Origin: Polyangia bacterium
GTDB taxonomy: Bacteria > Myxococcota_A > Polyangia > Nannocystales > Nannocystaceae
DNA: 64,000 nucleotides
Reading direction: 5' to 3'
Assembly: GCA_030424595.1 (NCBI GenBank)
Contig: JAUHWG010000003.1
Span: forward strand, 310,001 to 374,000
Shown here: positions 26,879 to 38,256 of the stretch, piece after piece
How the letters are laid out: the number at the start of each line of letters is the position of its first letter
Numbering within the stretch: the stretch's first letter is position 1
Position numbers and translations under genes: made by a program
The notes under the pieces: generated by a model
What the model saw: only the letters and a program-made list of their open reading frames with translations
What the model was told of the DNA's origin: nothing
Database searches by the model: none

Positions 26879-29800
26879 TCAAGCGTCGTCGCTGGGCGTC
26901 CGCTCGCGTGGGCTCAGGTCGGCGAGGCTCGAGGGCTTCTCTCGCTCCGGATCGACGCCGCTCCGCTCGGGGCTGGGCTCCGCGGGCTTCGGCGTAGGAT
27001 CGCGGCGGGCGATCACGACGTAGAAGACCGGCACCAGGGCGAGGCCGAAGACGGTCCCGGCCGCGACGCCGCCGAGGACGGCGATGCCGATCGCGTTCTG
27101 GGCGCCCGCGCCAGCGCCCTGCGAGAGCGCGAGCGGCAGGACGCCGAGGCCGAAGGCGAGCGAGGTCATCAGGATCGGCCGCAGGCGCTCCGTCGAGGCG
27201 GCGATCGCCGCTTCGATCCGGCCCTTGCCCTCGGCCCGCAGCTCCCGCGCAAACTCGACGATCAGGATCGCGTTCTTCGCCGCGAGGCCGACCGTGGTCA
27301 GGAGGCCGACCTGGAAGTAGACGTCGTTGGCGAGGCCCGAGCCGAGGGTGGCGAGGACCGCCCCTAGCACCCCGAGGGGGGCGCAGAGGAGCACCGCGAT
27401 CGGGATCGTCCAGCTCTCGTAGAGGGCCGCGAGGCAGAGGAAGATCACCAGCAGCGAGAGGGCGTAGAGCGAGCCTGCGCCGGCCCCCGCGAGCCGCTCC
27501 TCGTAGGAGAGCCCCGACCACTCGTGGCCGATGCCGGCGGGGAGCTGGGTCATCAGCCGCTCGAGGGCGTCGAGGGCGTCGCCGGAGGAGCGCCCCGGCG
27601 CCGCCTCGCCCTGGATCAGGATCGTCGGAAAACCGCCAAATCGGTCGAGCTTGGGCGAGCCGGAGGTCCAGCGACCGCTGGAGAAGGCGGAGAAGGGGAC
27701 CATCTGCCCGTCGCGGTTGCGGACGTACCAGCGGTCGATGTCGTCCGGCTGCATGCGGTAGGGGGCCGCGCCCTGCATGTAGACCCGCTTGGTCCGGCCG
27801 CGGTCGATGAAGTCGTTGACGTAGGCGCCGCCCCAGGCGGCGGAGAGGGTGGCGTTGACGTCGGCGAGGGCGAGGCCGAGGGCGGCCGCCCGCTCGCGGT
27901 CGACCTCGACCTTGTACTGCGGCGTGTCGACGAGGCCGCCCTGCCGGACGGCGCGCAGGGCCGGGTCCTGGGCGGCGAGGCTGAGGAGCTGGTCGCGGGC
28001 GGCGGTCAGGGCCTCGTGGCCGAGGCCGCCGCGATCCTGGAGCTGGAGCTGGAAGCCGCTGGCGTTGCCGAGCTCGCGGATCGACGGCGGTACCAGGGCG
28101 AAGACCGACGCCTCCTTGATCTTCGAGAAGGACGCCATCGCCCGGCCGACGACCGCCGACGCGCGCAGGCTCGGGTCGTCGCGCTCGTCCCAGTCGCGGA
28201 GGCGGATGAAGATGAGGCCCGAGTTTTGCCCGCGGCCGCCGAAGGAGAAGCCGGCGATCGTCAGGGCCGACTCGACCGCCTCGGCCTCGTCGACGAGGAA
28301 GTAGTCGCTGACCTCCTCGAGCACCGCCCGCGTCCGCTCCATCGTCATCCCCGGCGGCAGGAGGACTTGGACGTTGATCGCCCCCTGGTCCTCCTCCGGC
28401 AGGAAGCCGGTCGGCATCCGCATAAAGAGCGTCACCATCAGGGCGCTGAGGCCGACGAAGACGATCATCGACGCGAGGCGGCGGCGGACGAGGACGCCGA
28501 TAGAGCGGCGGTAGAGGCCGCTCATGCGCTCGTAGCCCCGGTTAAAAAGGCCGAAGAAGCCGCCGCGCTTGGGCCCGTGCGCGGGGCGGAGGAGGGTGGC
28601 GCACAGGGCCGGTGTCAGGATCAGCGCGACCGCGACCGAGAGGGCCATCGACGCGACGATCGTCATCGAGAACTGGCGGTAGATCACGCCGACCGAGCCG
28701 CCGAAGAAGGCCATCGGGATGAACACGGTCGCCAGGACCAGGGCGATGCCGACCAGCGCGCCGCTGATCTGTCCCATCGATCGCCGGGTCGCCTCGCGCG
28801 GGGCGAGCCCCTCCTCGGCCATGATCCGCTCGACGTTCTCGACGACGACGATCGCGTCGTCGACGAGGAGGCCGATCGCCAGGACCATGCCGAACATGGT
28901 CAGGGTGTTGACGCTGTAGCCGGCGATCGCGAGGACGCCGAAGGTGCCGAGGAGGACCACCGGCACCGCGAGGGTGGGGATCAGCGTCGCCCGCAGGTTC
29001 TGCAGGAAGAGGAGCATGACCAGGAAGACGAGGACGATCGCCTCGGCCAGGGTCTTGACCACCTCCTCGATCGAGAGGCGGACAAAGGGGGTGGAGTCGA
29101 CCGGGTAGACGGTCTTGAGCGCGGGCGGGAAGTAGGGCTCCAGCTGGGCGAGGCGGGCGCGGATCGCCGCTGCGGTGTCGAGCGCGTTGGCGCCGCTGGC
29201 GAGGCGGATGCCCATCGCCGCGGTCGGCTTGCCGTTGTAGAAGCTCTCGACGTCGAAGCTCTCGCCGGCGAGCTCGATCGTGGCGACGTCCCGGAGGCGG
29301 ACCTGCGCCCCCTCGGGGGTGACGCGCAGGAGCACGTTCTCGAACTCCTCCGCGCTCTGGAGGCGGGTCTGGGCGGTGATCGTCGCGTTGAGCTGCTGCC
29401 CGGGGACCGCCGGCAGACCGCCGAATTGACCGGCCGAGACCTGGGCATTTTGGGCCTGGAGGGCGGCGCGGACGTCGAGGACGGTCATCCCGTAGGAGAG
29501 GAGCTTCGCCGGGTCGAGCCAGATCCGCATCGCGTACTGCGAGCCGAAGGCCTGGACCTCGCCGACCCCGGGCACGCGGCTTACCGGGTCCTGCAGCGCC
29601 GAGACCACGTAGTCAGCGATGTCGTTGCGGGACATGCTCCCGTCTTCGGAGACGAAGGCGGGGATCAGCAGGAAGTTGCTCGACGACTTGACGACGCGGA
29701 CGCCCTGGCGCTGGACCTCCTGAGGCAGCTGCGGCATCGCCAGCTGGAGCTTGTTTTGGACCTGGACCTGGGCGATGTCCGGGTTGGTGCCTGGCTCAAA

Positions 29801-30079
29801 GGTCACGGTGACCTGGGCGTTGCCGGTGCCGTCGCTCGACGAGGCGACGAAGCGCAGGCCGTCGAGGCCGCTCAGCTTCTGCTCGATCACCTGGGTGACC
29901 GTGTCCTCCAGGGTCTTTGCGGAGGCGCCGGGATAGTTGGCGCCGATCGAGATGGTCGGCGGAGCGATCGCTGGGTACTGCGAGACCGGCAGCGAGGTCA
30001 GCCCCAGCGCCCCCGCGAGCATGACGATGATCGCCAGGACCCAGGCGAAGATCGGCCGATCGATGAAGAACCTCGACAT
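26879..30079 (-). CDS. RND efflux pump inner-membrane transporter (HAE1/AcrB family)
   Basis: The protein has 1066 residues, the usual length for the family. The N-terminus is the canonical '[20 protein letters not shown]' with '[15 protein letters not shown]' and '[20 protein letters not shown]'. Transmembrane helix 4 carries '[18 protein letters not shown]' with the two proton-relay Asp residues. The second half repeats the pattern ([15 protein letters not shown]). It should form a trimer that uses the proton gradient to export drugs or lipophilic compounds. The adaptor gene lies 12 bp upstream in the same operon. No TolC-like channel gene is nearby, so a channel encoded elsewhere is presumably used. 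Confidence 0.95.
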   Translation of the reverse strand: MSRFFIDRPIFAWVLAIIVMLAGALGLTSLPVSQYPAIAPPTISIGANYPGASAKTLEDTVTQVIEQKLSGLDGLRFVASSSDGTGNAQVTVTFEPGTNPDIAQVQVQNKLQLAMPQLPQEVQRQGVRVVKSSSNFLLIPAFVSEDGSMSRNDIADYVVSALQDPVSRVPGVGEVQAFGSQYAMRIWLDPAKLLSYGMTVLDVRAALQAQNAQVSAGQFGGLPAVPGQQLNATITAQTRLQSAEEFENVLLRVTPEGAQVRLRDVATIELAGESFDVESFYNGKPTAAMGIRLASGANALDTAAAIRARLAQLEPYFPPALKTVYPVDSTPFVRLSIEEVVKTLAEAIVLVFLVMLLFLQNLRATLIPTLAVPVVLLGTFGVLAIAGYSVNTLTMFGMVLAIGLLVDDAIVVVENVERIMAEEGLAPREATRRSMGQISGALVGIALVLATVFIPMAFFGGSVGVIYRQFSMTIVASMALSVAVALILTPALCATLLRPAHGPKRGGFFGLFNRGYERMSGLYRRSIGVLVRRRLASMIVFVGLSALMVTLFMRMPTGFLPEEDQGAINVQVLLPPGMTMERTRAVLEEVSDYFLVDEAEAVESALTIAGFSFGGRGQNSGLIFIRLRDWDERDDPSLRASAVVGRAMASFSKIKEASVFALVPPSIRELGNASGFQLQLQDRGGLGHEALTAARDQLLSLAAQDPALRAVRQGGLVDTPQYKVEVDRERAAALGLALADVNATLSAAWGGAYVNDFIDRGRTKRVYMQGAAPYRMQPDDIDRWYVRNRDGQMVPFSAFSSGRWTSGSPKLDRFGGFPTILIQGEAAPGRSSGDALDALERLMTQLPAGIGHEWSGLSYEERLAGAGAGSLYALSLLVIFLCLAALYESWTIPIAVLLCAPLGVLGAVLATLGSGLANDVYFQVGLLTTVGLAAKNAILIVEFARELRAEGKGRIEAAIAASTERLRPILMTSLAFGLGVLPLALSQGAGAGAQNAIGIAVLGGVAAGTVFGLALVPVFYVVIARRDPTPKPAEPSPERSGVDPEREKPSSLADLSPRERTPSDDA

Positions 30080-30091
30080 CGCCGGTGCTGC

Positions 30092-31441
<1,350 letters not shown>

Positions 31442-31651
31442 GGACGGGGGGGCGCGGCCTCTGCCGCTGGCCGGGGAACGATGATCCGCGGGCGCTGGAT
31501 GGTCAAGGCGGAACTGTTCGCTCTGCTGACGCCCGTTCACCCCGACGCACCCTGACTCGGGCGGACATATCTGCCACTGTGGACAGATTTCCCCGGCGGT
31601 GGTGGTCTCCGTGTCGCGCTCGTCCCTGTCGATGACGAGTCGCCGCGGCTT

Positions 31652-32035
31652 GTGGTGGCCGTGGTGGTCGGCACGGATGGAGCCGAGCCGCTGATCAGCG
31701 AACACGCTGCGAGCAGCGAGCCGGCGACGAGCGCCGTGTGTGCGGTATCGTACATCGGGGGGGCGCCGTGGTTGTCCAGCCAGGGAGCGTCGTGGGGTTC
31801 GCCGTCGTCACTCGTATCGTCTACACGCGGGCACAGCTTGGGCGGAGGATCGGCCGACCGTGTCTTCTGGCAGGTCTCCGGCCTCGTGACCCTCGGTACG
31901 ACCTCCCATATGGAAGGCGTCGTTCTCACGCAAACGTCGGTGACGATGGGGACTGGGGCCTCGCTGACGGGTCGGTTGCTCGCACAGAGCGCGGTCAACC
32001 TGAGCGGCAATACCGTAGTCGAGCCGGCCCCGTAG
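31652..32035 (+). pseudogene. DUF3494 ice-binding-like protein, C-terminal remnant
   Basis: The last 55 codons read 'RVFWQVSGLVTLGTTSHMEG', 'VVLTQTSVTMGTGASLTGRL' and 'LAQSAVNLSGNTV', which is the conserved C-terminal beta-solenoid of DUF3494 (ice-binding/adhesin) proteins. The upstream 70 codons are open but do not resemble the family, so the N-terminal two thirds are missing or scrambled. It is probably a decayed adhesin gene. Confidence 0.5.
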
Positions 32036-32176
32036 TCGAGCGACGCGGGCGGTCGGCGCTCTCCGATCGGCCTCGGGCTCTGCGTCGCCGAGCTCGCCAG
32101 CCTCCTCCGAACACACCCTGAGATCCTAGACCACTACACATCGCAGCGAGCTGCGGTGCGCTTCCTTCGCCCGGAC

Positions 32177-32854
32177 TCAGGGTGCCAACACCGTAAATTC
32201 GATCCGCTCGTTCTTCCGCCGCCCCGCGGCCGTCGAGTTGGTAGCGACCGGCTCATCGACCCCCCCGCCGCGAGTGTACAACCTCCAAGCAGGCACCCCC
32301 CTCTCGATGAGAAGTTCGCGAACGCGGTCAGCCCGCCGTTGGCTGAGATCCTGGCCATATTCGCGGTGTCCGGCTCCCGGCTGGTGGGCCATATGCGCAC
32401 TGATCTCAACACATGCGAGGGGAGCGTGCTTCAGCACGGAGGCGACACGATCGATCTCGGCGAGCCCCTCCTTGGAAACGGGATCATACCGGTTCTTTGG
32501 GAACCTGATCAGCCAGGTTGCGCCCTCGATCTCGGCGAGCTCTGGTGATTTGGAGTCGAGCGGTGCGCAACGCTCTCTGGGCGCTTGGGTGGAATCGGGC
32601 GCGGACTCGGGCGCGGACTCGGGCGCGGACTCGGGCGCGGACTCGGGCGCGGACTCAGGCGCAGACTCGGGAGCGGACTCGGGCTTGCGAGGCTCGGCCT
32701 CGCTTCTGGACTCCGACGCGGGTCGAAGCGGGGCCTCGACCTCCGCGAGGGGCGGCACGTCAAGGGGAGGGGCGGGGGCCCGCGTGCCACAGGCGATCGC
32801 CATACACAATGGAAGGGCCCCGACGAGCAGTCTGCGACTCAGCATCCTCCTCAT
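32177..32854 (-). CDS. OmpA-family peptidoglycan-associated lipoprotein
   Basis: The protein has 225 residues from ATG 32854, chosen because it gives a lipoprotein signal (LLVGALPLCMAIAC); the frame is open to 33049. A Pro/Glu/Ser/Ala repeat linker (PESA units) is followed by an OmpA C-terminal domain: 'WLIRFPKNRYDPVSKEGLAE', 'VASVLKHAPLACVEISAH', 'SQRRADRVRELLIERGVPAW' and 'NERIEFTV'. This domain binds peptidoglycan, so the protein probably tethers the outer membrane to the cell wall through the flexible linker. The gene stands alone amid gene remnants. Confidence 0.85.
   Translation of the reverse strand: MRRMLSRRLLVGALPLCMAIACGTRAPAPPLDVPPLAEVEAPLRPASESRSEAEPRKPESAPESAPESAPESAPESAPESAPESAPDSTQAPRERCAPLDSKSPELAEIEGATWLIRFPKNRYDPVSKEGLAEIDRVASVLKHAPLACVEISAHMAHQPGAGHREYGQDLSQRRADRVRELLIERGVPAWRLYTRGGGVDEPVATNSTAAGRRKNERIEFTVLAP
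32595..32678. repeat. seven 12-bp repeats in the OmpA-like gene linker
   Basis: Seven units of TCGGGCGCGGAC (the last two slightly changed) encode Pro-Glu-Ser-Ala units. The near-identity of the units suggests recent slippage and possible length variation between strains. Confidence 0.85.
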
Positions 32855-33217
32855 TATGACGCAGCCCCGGGTTTTTGGACCGTTACCCACGAATCCCTGC
32901 ACACTGCGGCACTCCCATGGTCGTGACGTCGAGAGCGGCCTCGACCCAGTCCTGCCGGCTCCAAAGGTGCTCCGCGGGCATCGACCTGGAGGACGGCGAG
33001 ATGTCCGAGGTCCTCGGCCATCTTCAGGAGGTGCCCGCCTTCGTCGCACAGCTCGAAGCTGCGCTCGCTTCAGGCGAGGACGCTGAGCAGCCCTCTCCGG
33101 CCGCGGCAGGGCCGGCGGCGATGCCGACGTGCGCAGGGTCGCCTCTGGAGCGGGCGGGAGTCTACGCGAAGGCAGATTTCGCCACGATCAGGAGGCCACT
33201 CGCGAGACTTACGAGAC

Positions 33218-33540
33218 TTACGACACCGTCCAGCGGATAGAGCGAATCAGTACACTTACGACGTCGTCCTGCAGGCTGCCGTTCCGTAGTCGAACTGAGC
33301 TCACGAGCTGCCGCAGACTCTCAGCCGAATCCCAGGCAGCAAGGGTCCGATGCGCGTCTCTGGGCCTCCAGTACTTGTGCAGACCATCTGTAGCGAGAAT
33401 AATGGCACGACCTTGAATCTCGGCTGTGAATCCGGTGGGGGTAGCCAGCCCACTCCCCAGCAAGGGCTTTCTAGAGGCTCGCCGCTCGTCCTCCTGAAGG
33501 TCGGGCGCGGCCTCTTCTCGGCCTCCAGCCCAGGCTCTTC
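33218..33540 (-). pseudogene. PP2C-type protein phosphatase, C-terminal remnant
   Basis: The frame reads 'GFTAEIQGRAIILATDGLHK', then ten residues later 'AAWDSAESLRQLVSSVRL', then 'LQDDVVSVLIR'. These are the final conserved motifs of PP2C phosphatases (LATDGL and DDV metal-ligand region). The N-terminal catalytic half is absent; upstream the frame only reaches Arg/Pro-rich sequence. In myxobacteria such phosphatases counter Ser/Thr kinases. Confidence 0.45.
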
Positions 33541-33663
33541 GGGGGGGCGATCACCGCCGGCGACTTCAACGAGGACGGGAGCGACGACTTCGTCGCCAGC
33601 CACGTCTATACGCTGACCAAGTACGTATCGCTCAACATCACCCTCTCGGAGCCTCAGGCAAGA
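33541..33663 (+). pseudogene. FG-GAP/VCBS repeat fragment
   Basis: The + strand reads 'GAITAGDFNEDGSDDFVASH', then 'YTLTKYVSLNITLS'. 'GDFNEDGSDD' is the calcium-binding core of an FG-GAP blade. Only a single blade is left and no start or stop fits, so it is a remnant of a propeller protein. Confidence 0.4.
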
Positions 33664-33692
33664 GTGTTGGGTGGAAGGTCGCTCCGCCGGCG

Positions 33693-34616
33693 TCATGGCC
33701 GAGGCCGCGCCGCGGGGCGTCGGCGACCGCGATCTTCGATCACGAGCAGATCGGCGAAGCGCTCGCCGACGAGCTCGGCGGGGGGCCTGCCGATCACAGC
33801 CTCTTCGTCACGAAGATCCTCGATCGCGGCGCCGAGGCGCGCGATCGCGTCGAAGGGCACGAAGGGGTCCGGCAGCGCAGCGAAGGTTATGTCGTCCGGC
33901 CAGCCGTCGATCGTCGGACGCCGGGTCACCTTCGCGTCGGCCGCGACCGCGCGACGCCAGGCTGCGCGGCGATCGTCGTCGGTGGCGATCGGGTGCGGCG
34001 GACCGCTGGGCGGACGCATCGCCACCGCGGCAGAGGCGGCGGCTCGGCGCAGAGGCGTCGGTGCGTGGCCCCGGGGGCGCGGCCGCAACCGCCAGATCAT
34101 CGTCGCGGGCATGCGCGCGCCCCAGGGCGCGAGCGCGAGCGCGAACGCCCGGACCTCAGCCTCGACGGCCTCGACGAGGCCGGCGGCCGCGGCAGCGGCC
34201 ATCGCGACCACCCCGCCGCAGGTCGTTGGCGTCGCCAGAGCGCCACCGCCCTGGCACACGGGACAGTGCATCGAGCTGCGGTGTCCGTGACCTCTCGTCG
34301 CAGCGAGGAAGTTTGCGCCGGTTCTCCGCGAGCGGCGGAAGCACACGGGACAGGCGAAGCGCCGGCTCGGAGCATCGAGCCAGGTCGCGTCGATGAAGCC
34401 GCGCTCGACCATCGTCGCCCACATCCGCGTCGCGACCCTCGCTTCTGCCACAGCCCAGGCGCGGGCGTGCGCGGGCGCCTCGCAGCACGGCCACTCCACG
34501 TAGGCCGCCCCGTTCACCACGATCGGTCGCTCGACCGTGGCGAGAAACTCCCCGGCGATCGTCTGGGCCCGCGCGAGGTGCGGGGCGAGCGGGGCGAGCG
34601 GCTCGACGTCGGTCAT
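33693..34616 (-). CDS. hypothetical protein with zinc-ribbon-like Cys pairs
   Basis: The protein has 307 residues from ATG 34616; a start at 34652 is also possible. Two CxxC-type clusters (FACPVCFRRSRR and MHCPVCQGGG) plus a later Cys suggest a zinc-binding knuckle in the middle. The N-terminal third is helical (ARAWAVAEARVATRMWATMV) and the C-terminal third is Arg/Pro-rich before 'PFVPFDAIARLGAAIEDLRD'. No family was recognised. Codon use is typical of the genome, so it is probably a real cytoplasmic protein. Confidence 0.5.
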   Translation of the reverse strand: MTDVEPLAPLAPHLARAQTIAGEFLATVERPIVVNGAAYVEWPCCEAPAHARAWAVAEARVATRMWATMVERGFIDATWLDAPSRRFACPVCFRRSRRTGANFLAATRGHGHRSSMHCPVCQGGGALATPTTCGGVVAMAAAAAAGLVEAVEAEVRAFALALAPWGARMPATMIWRLRPRPRGHAPTPLRRAAASAAVAMRPPSGPPHPIATDDDRRAAWRRAVAADAKVTRRPTIDGWPDDITFAALPDPFVPFDAIARLGAAIEDLRDEEAVIGRPPAELVGERFADLLVIEDRGRRRPAARPRP

Positions 34617-35200
34617 GGGTTCAGGATACGGGACGTCCGAGGCGCCGCGCACGAGCCTTCCGCCCGGCGGCGGCGGCTCTCTCCGCGCCTCCGTGCAACG
34701 ACGTCCTCATCCGACCGACCCACCTGCAGGACGCCGCCGGGACGGGCCCGCGGCGTCGATGGGGGGCGGGCATGCCGCGGGTTGTGGTGTCGAGGGTGGA
34801 GGAGCACCTCGGGCTCGTCAGTCATCTCGGCCTCGCCGATCGTCACGGGCTTCGAGGTCGAAGCCCCCGGCTGCCGATCGGCGGAGGTCCCCGGTGCTGC
34901 CCCGGATGGGGGTCCTCGGCCGATGCGAGCATAGTCGCATCGACGCTCGGAGCGTTGCCGTCCTCGTCAACAGTCGCGAGAATTGAGGATACAAGGCAAG
35001 GTCCCGGGCTCCTGTCGGGGAACGTCGATGATCAGCCCTGTGCTGGGCCCATGCGGTCGTCCGAAACCCGCGGCCGCTGAGGGTGGAACACGTCGGGGCT
35101 TTCAAACATGGCGAATCGGCCATGCCGGGCGCTGGTATCGTGCTCCACGGGCGGGTCGAGTCGGTCGGCAGCTCATGGACGCGGACCCTGGAGGGCGCCT
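34617..35200. other. 584-base region without a supported gene
   Basis: Short open frames exist on both strands, but none shows a recognisable domain, a convincing start or steady composition. It may contain another decayed gene. Confidence 0.3.
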
Positions 35201-36196
35201 CTAGGCCAAGTCGAAGGCCTGACGCATGAGCCTTAGCTCCCGCTCCATCGCGTCGGAGAGCTCCCACGCATCCGCAAGCGCAAGCGCCTCCGTGTAGTGT
35301 CGCTTCGCGCCGCTGAGGTCCGACGCGTGGAATTTCGCCCAGGCGCTACCGCTGGTCCACATCCAGATCTTCTCGAGATCTCCGACGAGGTGCCACATCC
35401 GGCCCGACTCAGCCCACGCTGCGTCTGCGTCGGGTCCCTCAAGGAGCCAGGCCAGGCGCTCGTAGGCCTCAGCCTGCGTCCGTAGGCAACGAGACTCGGC
35501 GACCAACCGATGGCTCAGCGCCAGGACCTCAACTTCAAGCGCCGCTGGGTCAACGCCACTGGGATCGACAAGCTCTGGGGTGGAATCGACGATGCAGACC
35601 ATCGCCGTGAGCACATCCGCGAGCCCCTCAAGAGCGCCGACTGCCCGGTACTCCCTGGCGAGCGACCGGTTGATCAGGAGATATGTGAGCGAAGAGGAGA
35701 ATCGTCTGCCATCGCGCTTGAGCACAGCGGCCAGGACACGCCGCCACTTCGCCGGCGCCCCCCGCCACGCGATATAACGCAGGCGGTAGTCCTGGAGGAT
35801 CCCCTCTAGCACACCGACCTCGGCTCGCGTCGAATAGCCTCCTCGAGCGAATGCCTCGCAGCGCTCTACCGCGAGGGTGACCCAAGCAAAGTCCGAGGAG
35901 ATGTCCTCGGCTTCGCGGAACGCCCGCTCGAAGGAGCGATCGACCTCGACAGGGTAACCTCCGGCGAGGGCACAAACCGTCAGAGCGTGGAAGATACACG
36001 CGCGCTCGCCGAGCTGCGTGGGGGAGAGCGCCTCGAGGAGCGCCTCGAGTGCCGCGCTCGTCGGGCCATCGGGGTCACCGAGGGTCCCGTTCCATGCGTG
36101 ATAGCGGATAATATCGAACACCCGAGCCCACCATGCGTCGGGCTCGGACTCGGGGGGGGCGGTGTGATGTACTCGCGCCAGCGATCTGCGAGCCAT
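35201..36196 (-). CDS. helical (TPR-like) hypothetical protein, main frame
   Basis: The 331-codon frame encodes a fully helical protein with TPR-like pairs (SFERAFREAEDISSDFAWVT, DLSGAKRHYTEALALADAWE). The listed start lies just before a C8 tract. The upstream frame (36156-36318) carries a natural N-terminus that would join this one if one C were absent. The true protein is then about 371 residues. No family is recognised. Confidence 0.55.
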   Translation of the reverse strand: MARRSLARVHHTAPPESEPDAWWARVFDIIRYHAWNGTLGDPDGPTSAALEALLEALSPTQLGERACIFHALTVCALAGGYPVEVDRSFERAFREAEDISSDFAWVTLAVERCEAFARGGYSTRAEVGVLEGILQDYRLRYIAWRGAPAKWRRVLAAVLKRDGRRFSSSLTYLLINRSLAREYRAVGALEGLADVLTAMVCIVDSTPELVDPSGVDPAALEVEVLALSHRLVAESRCLRTQAEAYERLAWLLEGPDADAAWAESGRMWHLVGDLEKIWMWTSGSAWAKFHASDLSGAKRHYTEALALADAWELSDAMERELRLMRQAFDLA

Positions 36197-36318
36197 TGAA
36201 TGTAGTACTCACCACTTCGGCGGACGACCCCTAGATCGAAGAGGCGGGTCAGCTCCTCAGCATCGAGTCCGAGGTGTAGGCCGACCCGAAGCTCCTCGTC
36301 CGCCATCCTGCGGTCCAT
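36156..36318 (-). pseudogene. N-terminal part of the helical protein, out of frame
   Basis: From ATG 36318 the frame reads MADEELRVGLHLG...LTRLFDLGVVRRSGEYYIQW, a sensible helical start. It runs into a tract of eight C (minus strand) at about 36152-36159, after which the neighbouring frame continues with 'PPESEPDAWWARVF'. Loss of one base in the tract restores a single gene. This could be a real frameshift, phase variation or a base-calling error. Confidence 0.45.
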
Positions 36319-36419
36319 CCTACACTCGGAGCGTCGGCGATGACACTCCCCGTAGGGAGCCCACGTAGCACAACACGATGCTGTCCCTCATGGCAGTGCT
36401 TGACATCTGGCAGCACGCA

Positions 36420-36566
36420 GGCTGAGACAGCGCCGCTCTCACGTGTGCCTCGGGGCTCCCGGAGTCGCCTCAGCCCCAGAGCTGTGCACTCCTCGAAGGT
36501 GCCGTCGGTCACAAGCAGATGGAGGTGGACGTGCCAGCCTGGCGCCGAGCCTACGGAACCTGTGTT
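36420..36566 (-). mobile_element. IS91-family (Y2) transposase remnant
   Basis: The minus strand reads 'TGSVGSAPGWHVHLHLLVTD' then 'GTFEE'. This corresponds to the 'GSAL-N-N-HxHxLVLDGVF' core of IS91/IS801-type transposases, with the metal-binding HxH. The rest of the transposase is missing. It lies directly beside GC-rich alternating repeats. Confidence 0.45.
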
Positions 36567-36608
36567 CGCGCGCGCTCGCGCGCGCGCTCGCGCGCTCGCT
36601 GCCCTCCT

Positions 36609-36630
36609 CGCTCGCCCGCGCGGGCGAGCG
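36609..36630. repeat. 22-bp perfect palindrome beside an alternating CG tract
   Basis: CGCTCGCCCGC is followed by its exact complement, GCGGGCGAGCG. The 45 bases before it are alternating CG with short CTCG interruptions, able to adopt Z-DNA. It may be a terminator or a mark left by the adjoining transposase remnant. Confidence 0.7.
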
Positions 36631-36682
36631 CGAAGGCGGTATAGTCTTGGCGCCCCGGACTACCCCAATCTTAGAGTTGAGC

Positions 36683-37705
36683 ATGCAAGCCAAGCGCGAA
36701 GGCAACGCGAGCTCAGCCGTCCCCGTCTTGGAGAGCGAGCGAGCGGCTGACCGAGATCTCGCAGCCCGACGCAAAGGCGATCCTCGGCAGCGAACGCGCG
36801 ATGCGACCACCACCGGCGGAGGCGCTTGTGTGCCTGTGGGCGATGACGACCCAAGCACGAGCTGTACCAAGGAGAGCTGCTGTGACGAGCTCGCGGCCTG
36901 CACCCCTACCTCGGGATCTGCGGCAATGGTCTGGAGGAAGAGAACTACGGCGAGCAGTGCGATCTCGGCGCAGAGAACGGCGAGACCGCGGGCTGCACCG
37001 ATGAGTGTCAGCTAGAGTCGTGCGGCGATGGCATCACCCAGGAGGCCACCGAGGAGTGCGACCTCGGCGACGGTAACGGCAGCGGCGCGATCTGCACGCC
37101 CTATTGCAAGCTCGCCCGCTGCGGTGATGGATTCCGCCAGGACGTCGAAGAGGAGTGCGACCTCGGCGACGCCACCAACAAGACCTACGACGGTCTTCCG
37201 GGCTGCTCCACCGAATGCAAGATCCTCCCCGAGTGCGGCGATGGTGTCATTGATGCCCCCTACGAGAACTGCGACGACGGCAACAACAAGGACGGCGATG
37301 GCTGCTCTCACCTGTGCCAGAAGGCCGTCTGCGGCGACGGCATCGTCGATGAGGACGAAGAGTGCGACGACGGCGACAAGTCTGACACCAACGCCTGCCT
37401 GAGCAACTGCACCCAGGCGACCTGCGGTGACGGCTTCGTCCACGAAGGCGTGGAAGAGTGCGATGACGGCAACGAGGACAACAACGACGCCTGTCTGACC
37501 GTCTGCCTCGCCGCCGAATGCGGGGATGGACTCCTCCAGAAAGACGTGGAAGAGTGCGACGACGGCAACGATGACCCCGACGACGGCTGCTATTACGTCG
37601 TTCTCGGACCTCTGTGCCATGATCTGCCCGCCCCACCAGGGCTCGCTTGGCGGCTCGTCTGGCGGCTCGCCTGGCGGCTCGTCTGGCGGCTCGCACCGCG
37701 CATGA
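36683..37705 (+). pseudogene. DUF4215 Cys-rich repeat protein with two frameshifts
   Basis: Six or more DUF4215 repeats are readable (ICGNGLEEENYGEQCDLGAE, CGDGITQEATEECDLGDG, CGDGIVDEDEECDDGD, CGDGFVHEGVEECDDGNED). The first segment (from ATG 36683) shifts frame near 36914, just before 'ICGNG'. A second shift near 37600 separates the last repeat from a natural Gly/Ser tail (GGSSGGSPGGSSGGS) that ends at TGA 37705. Each shift is one base. The protein would have been a secreted Cys-rich surface protein; no signal peptide is visible. Confidence 0.6.
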
Positions 37706-38256
37706 CGAGACACCTATTCGCCACCCACGAAGGAGGCACCCCGTGTTCGCCACGCGCCACATCATCAGGCGGCGAACCATCCACACGATGAGGGGGAAAC
37801 CGTGCAGGATCACGCGCCTCCTCCTCAGGAGGGTGCCGAGTTTCACGTAGCCTGATCCATATTCTGGCCTGTAGGACATCCTGGGAGGCTCGGTTCGTAT
37901 GAAGGGCCTCCGTCGCTCCATCGACTCAGGGAGGGCCCACGGCCCCGTGGGTGGCACGGCGCGAGAGTCAAGCGTCCCGAGATGGGGGCAGTTCAACCCA
38001 CCTCGGCTCCCCGAGGGCGACACCACACGCAACGCGCTCGCCGGACCTCCCTGATAGTGGCTCTCTCGACTCCGCTCGCTGACGAGCCCCCCCGGTGCGC
38101 TCCTGAGTGCGCCACTTCCTAGCGAACATATACAGAGAGTGCAAAGGCCATGGACCCGAGTCGTGGCGAATCCGTCATGACCACAGGTGACGATTATTCT
38201 TCTTTGTGCGCGGATACACCTATTGCGCTCCTCATGGACGGGTTCACCGTAGGTAA
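37706..38256. other. 551-base region at the left side of the integrative element
   Basis: No gene is supported. The last 60 bases before the parA-like gene are relatively AT-rich (ATTATTCTTCTTTG) and probably contain its promoter. The left junction of the element may lie here, but no direct repeat matching the right side was found by eye. Confidence 0.3.

Noticed and set aside
32875..33240. + strand frame with 'LEDGEMSEVLGHLQEVPAFV'
   Set aside because: It looks partly coding with a possible zinc-ribbon start, but no domain or start could be confirmed; it may be one more remnant.
34772..35080. Open frames in the 34.6-35.2 kb gap
   Set aside because: No family, signal peptide or ribosome site; composition resembles random high-GC frames.
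37012..37713. Minus-strand frame with hydrophobic repeats (VVALFHVFLEE) that looks like a membrane protein
   Set aside because: It is the antisense of the DUF4215 repeats; GACGAC codons read backwards give Val-rich sequence.
37593..38032. Minus-strand frame with 'GYVKLGTLLRRRRVILHGFP'
   Set aside because: It runs into the antisense of the Cys-rich gene and no domain or ribosome site supports it.
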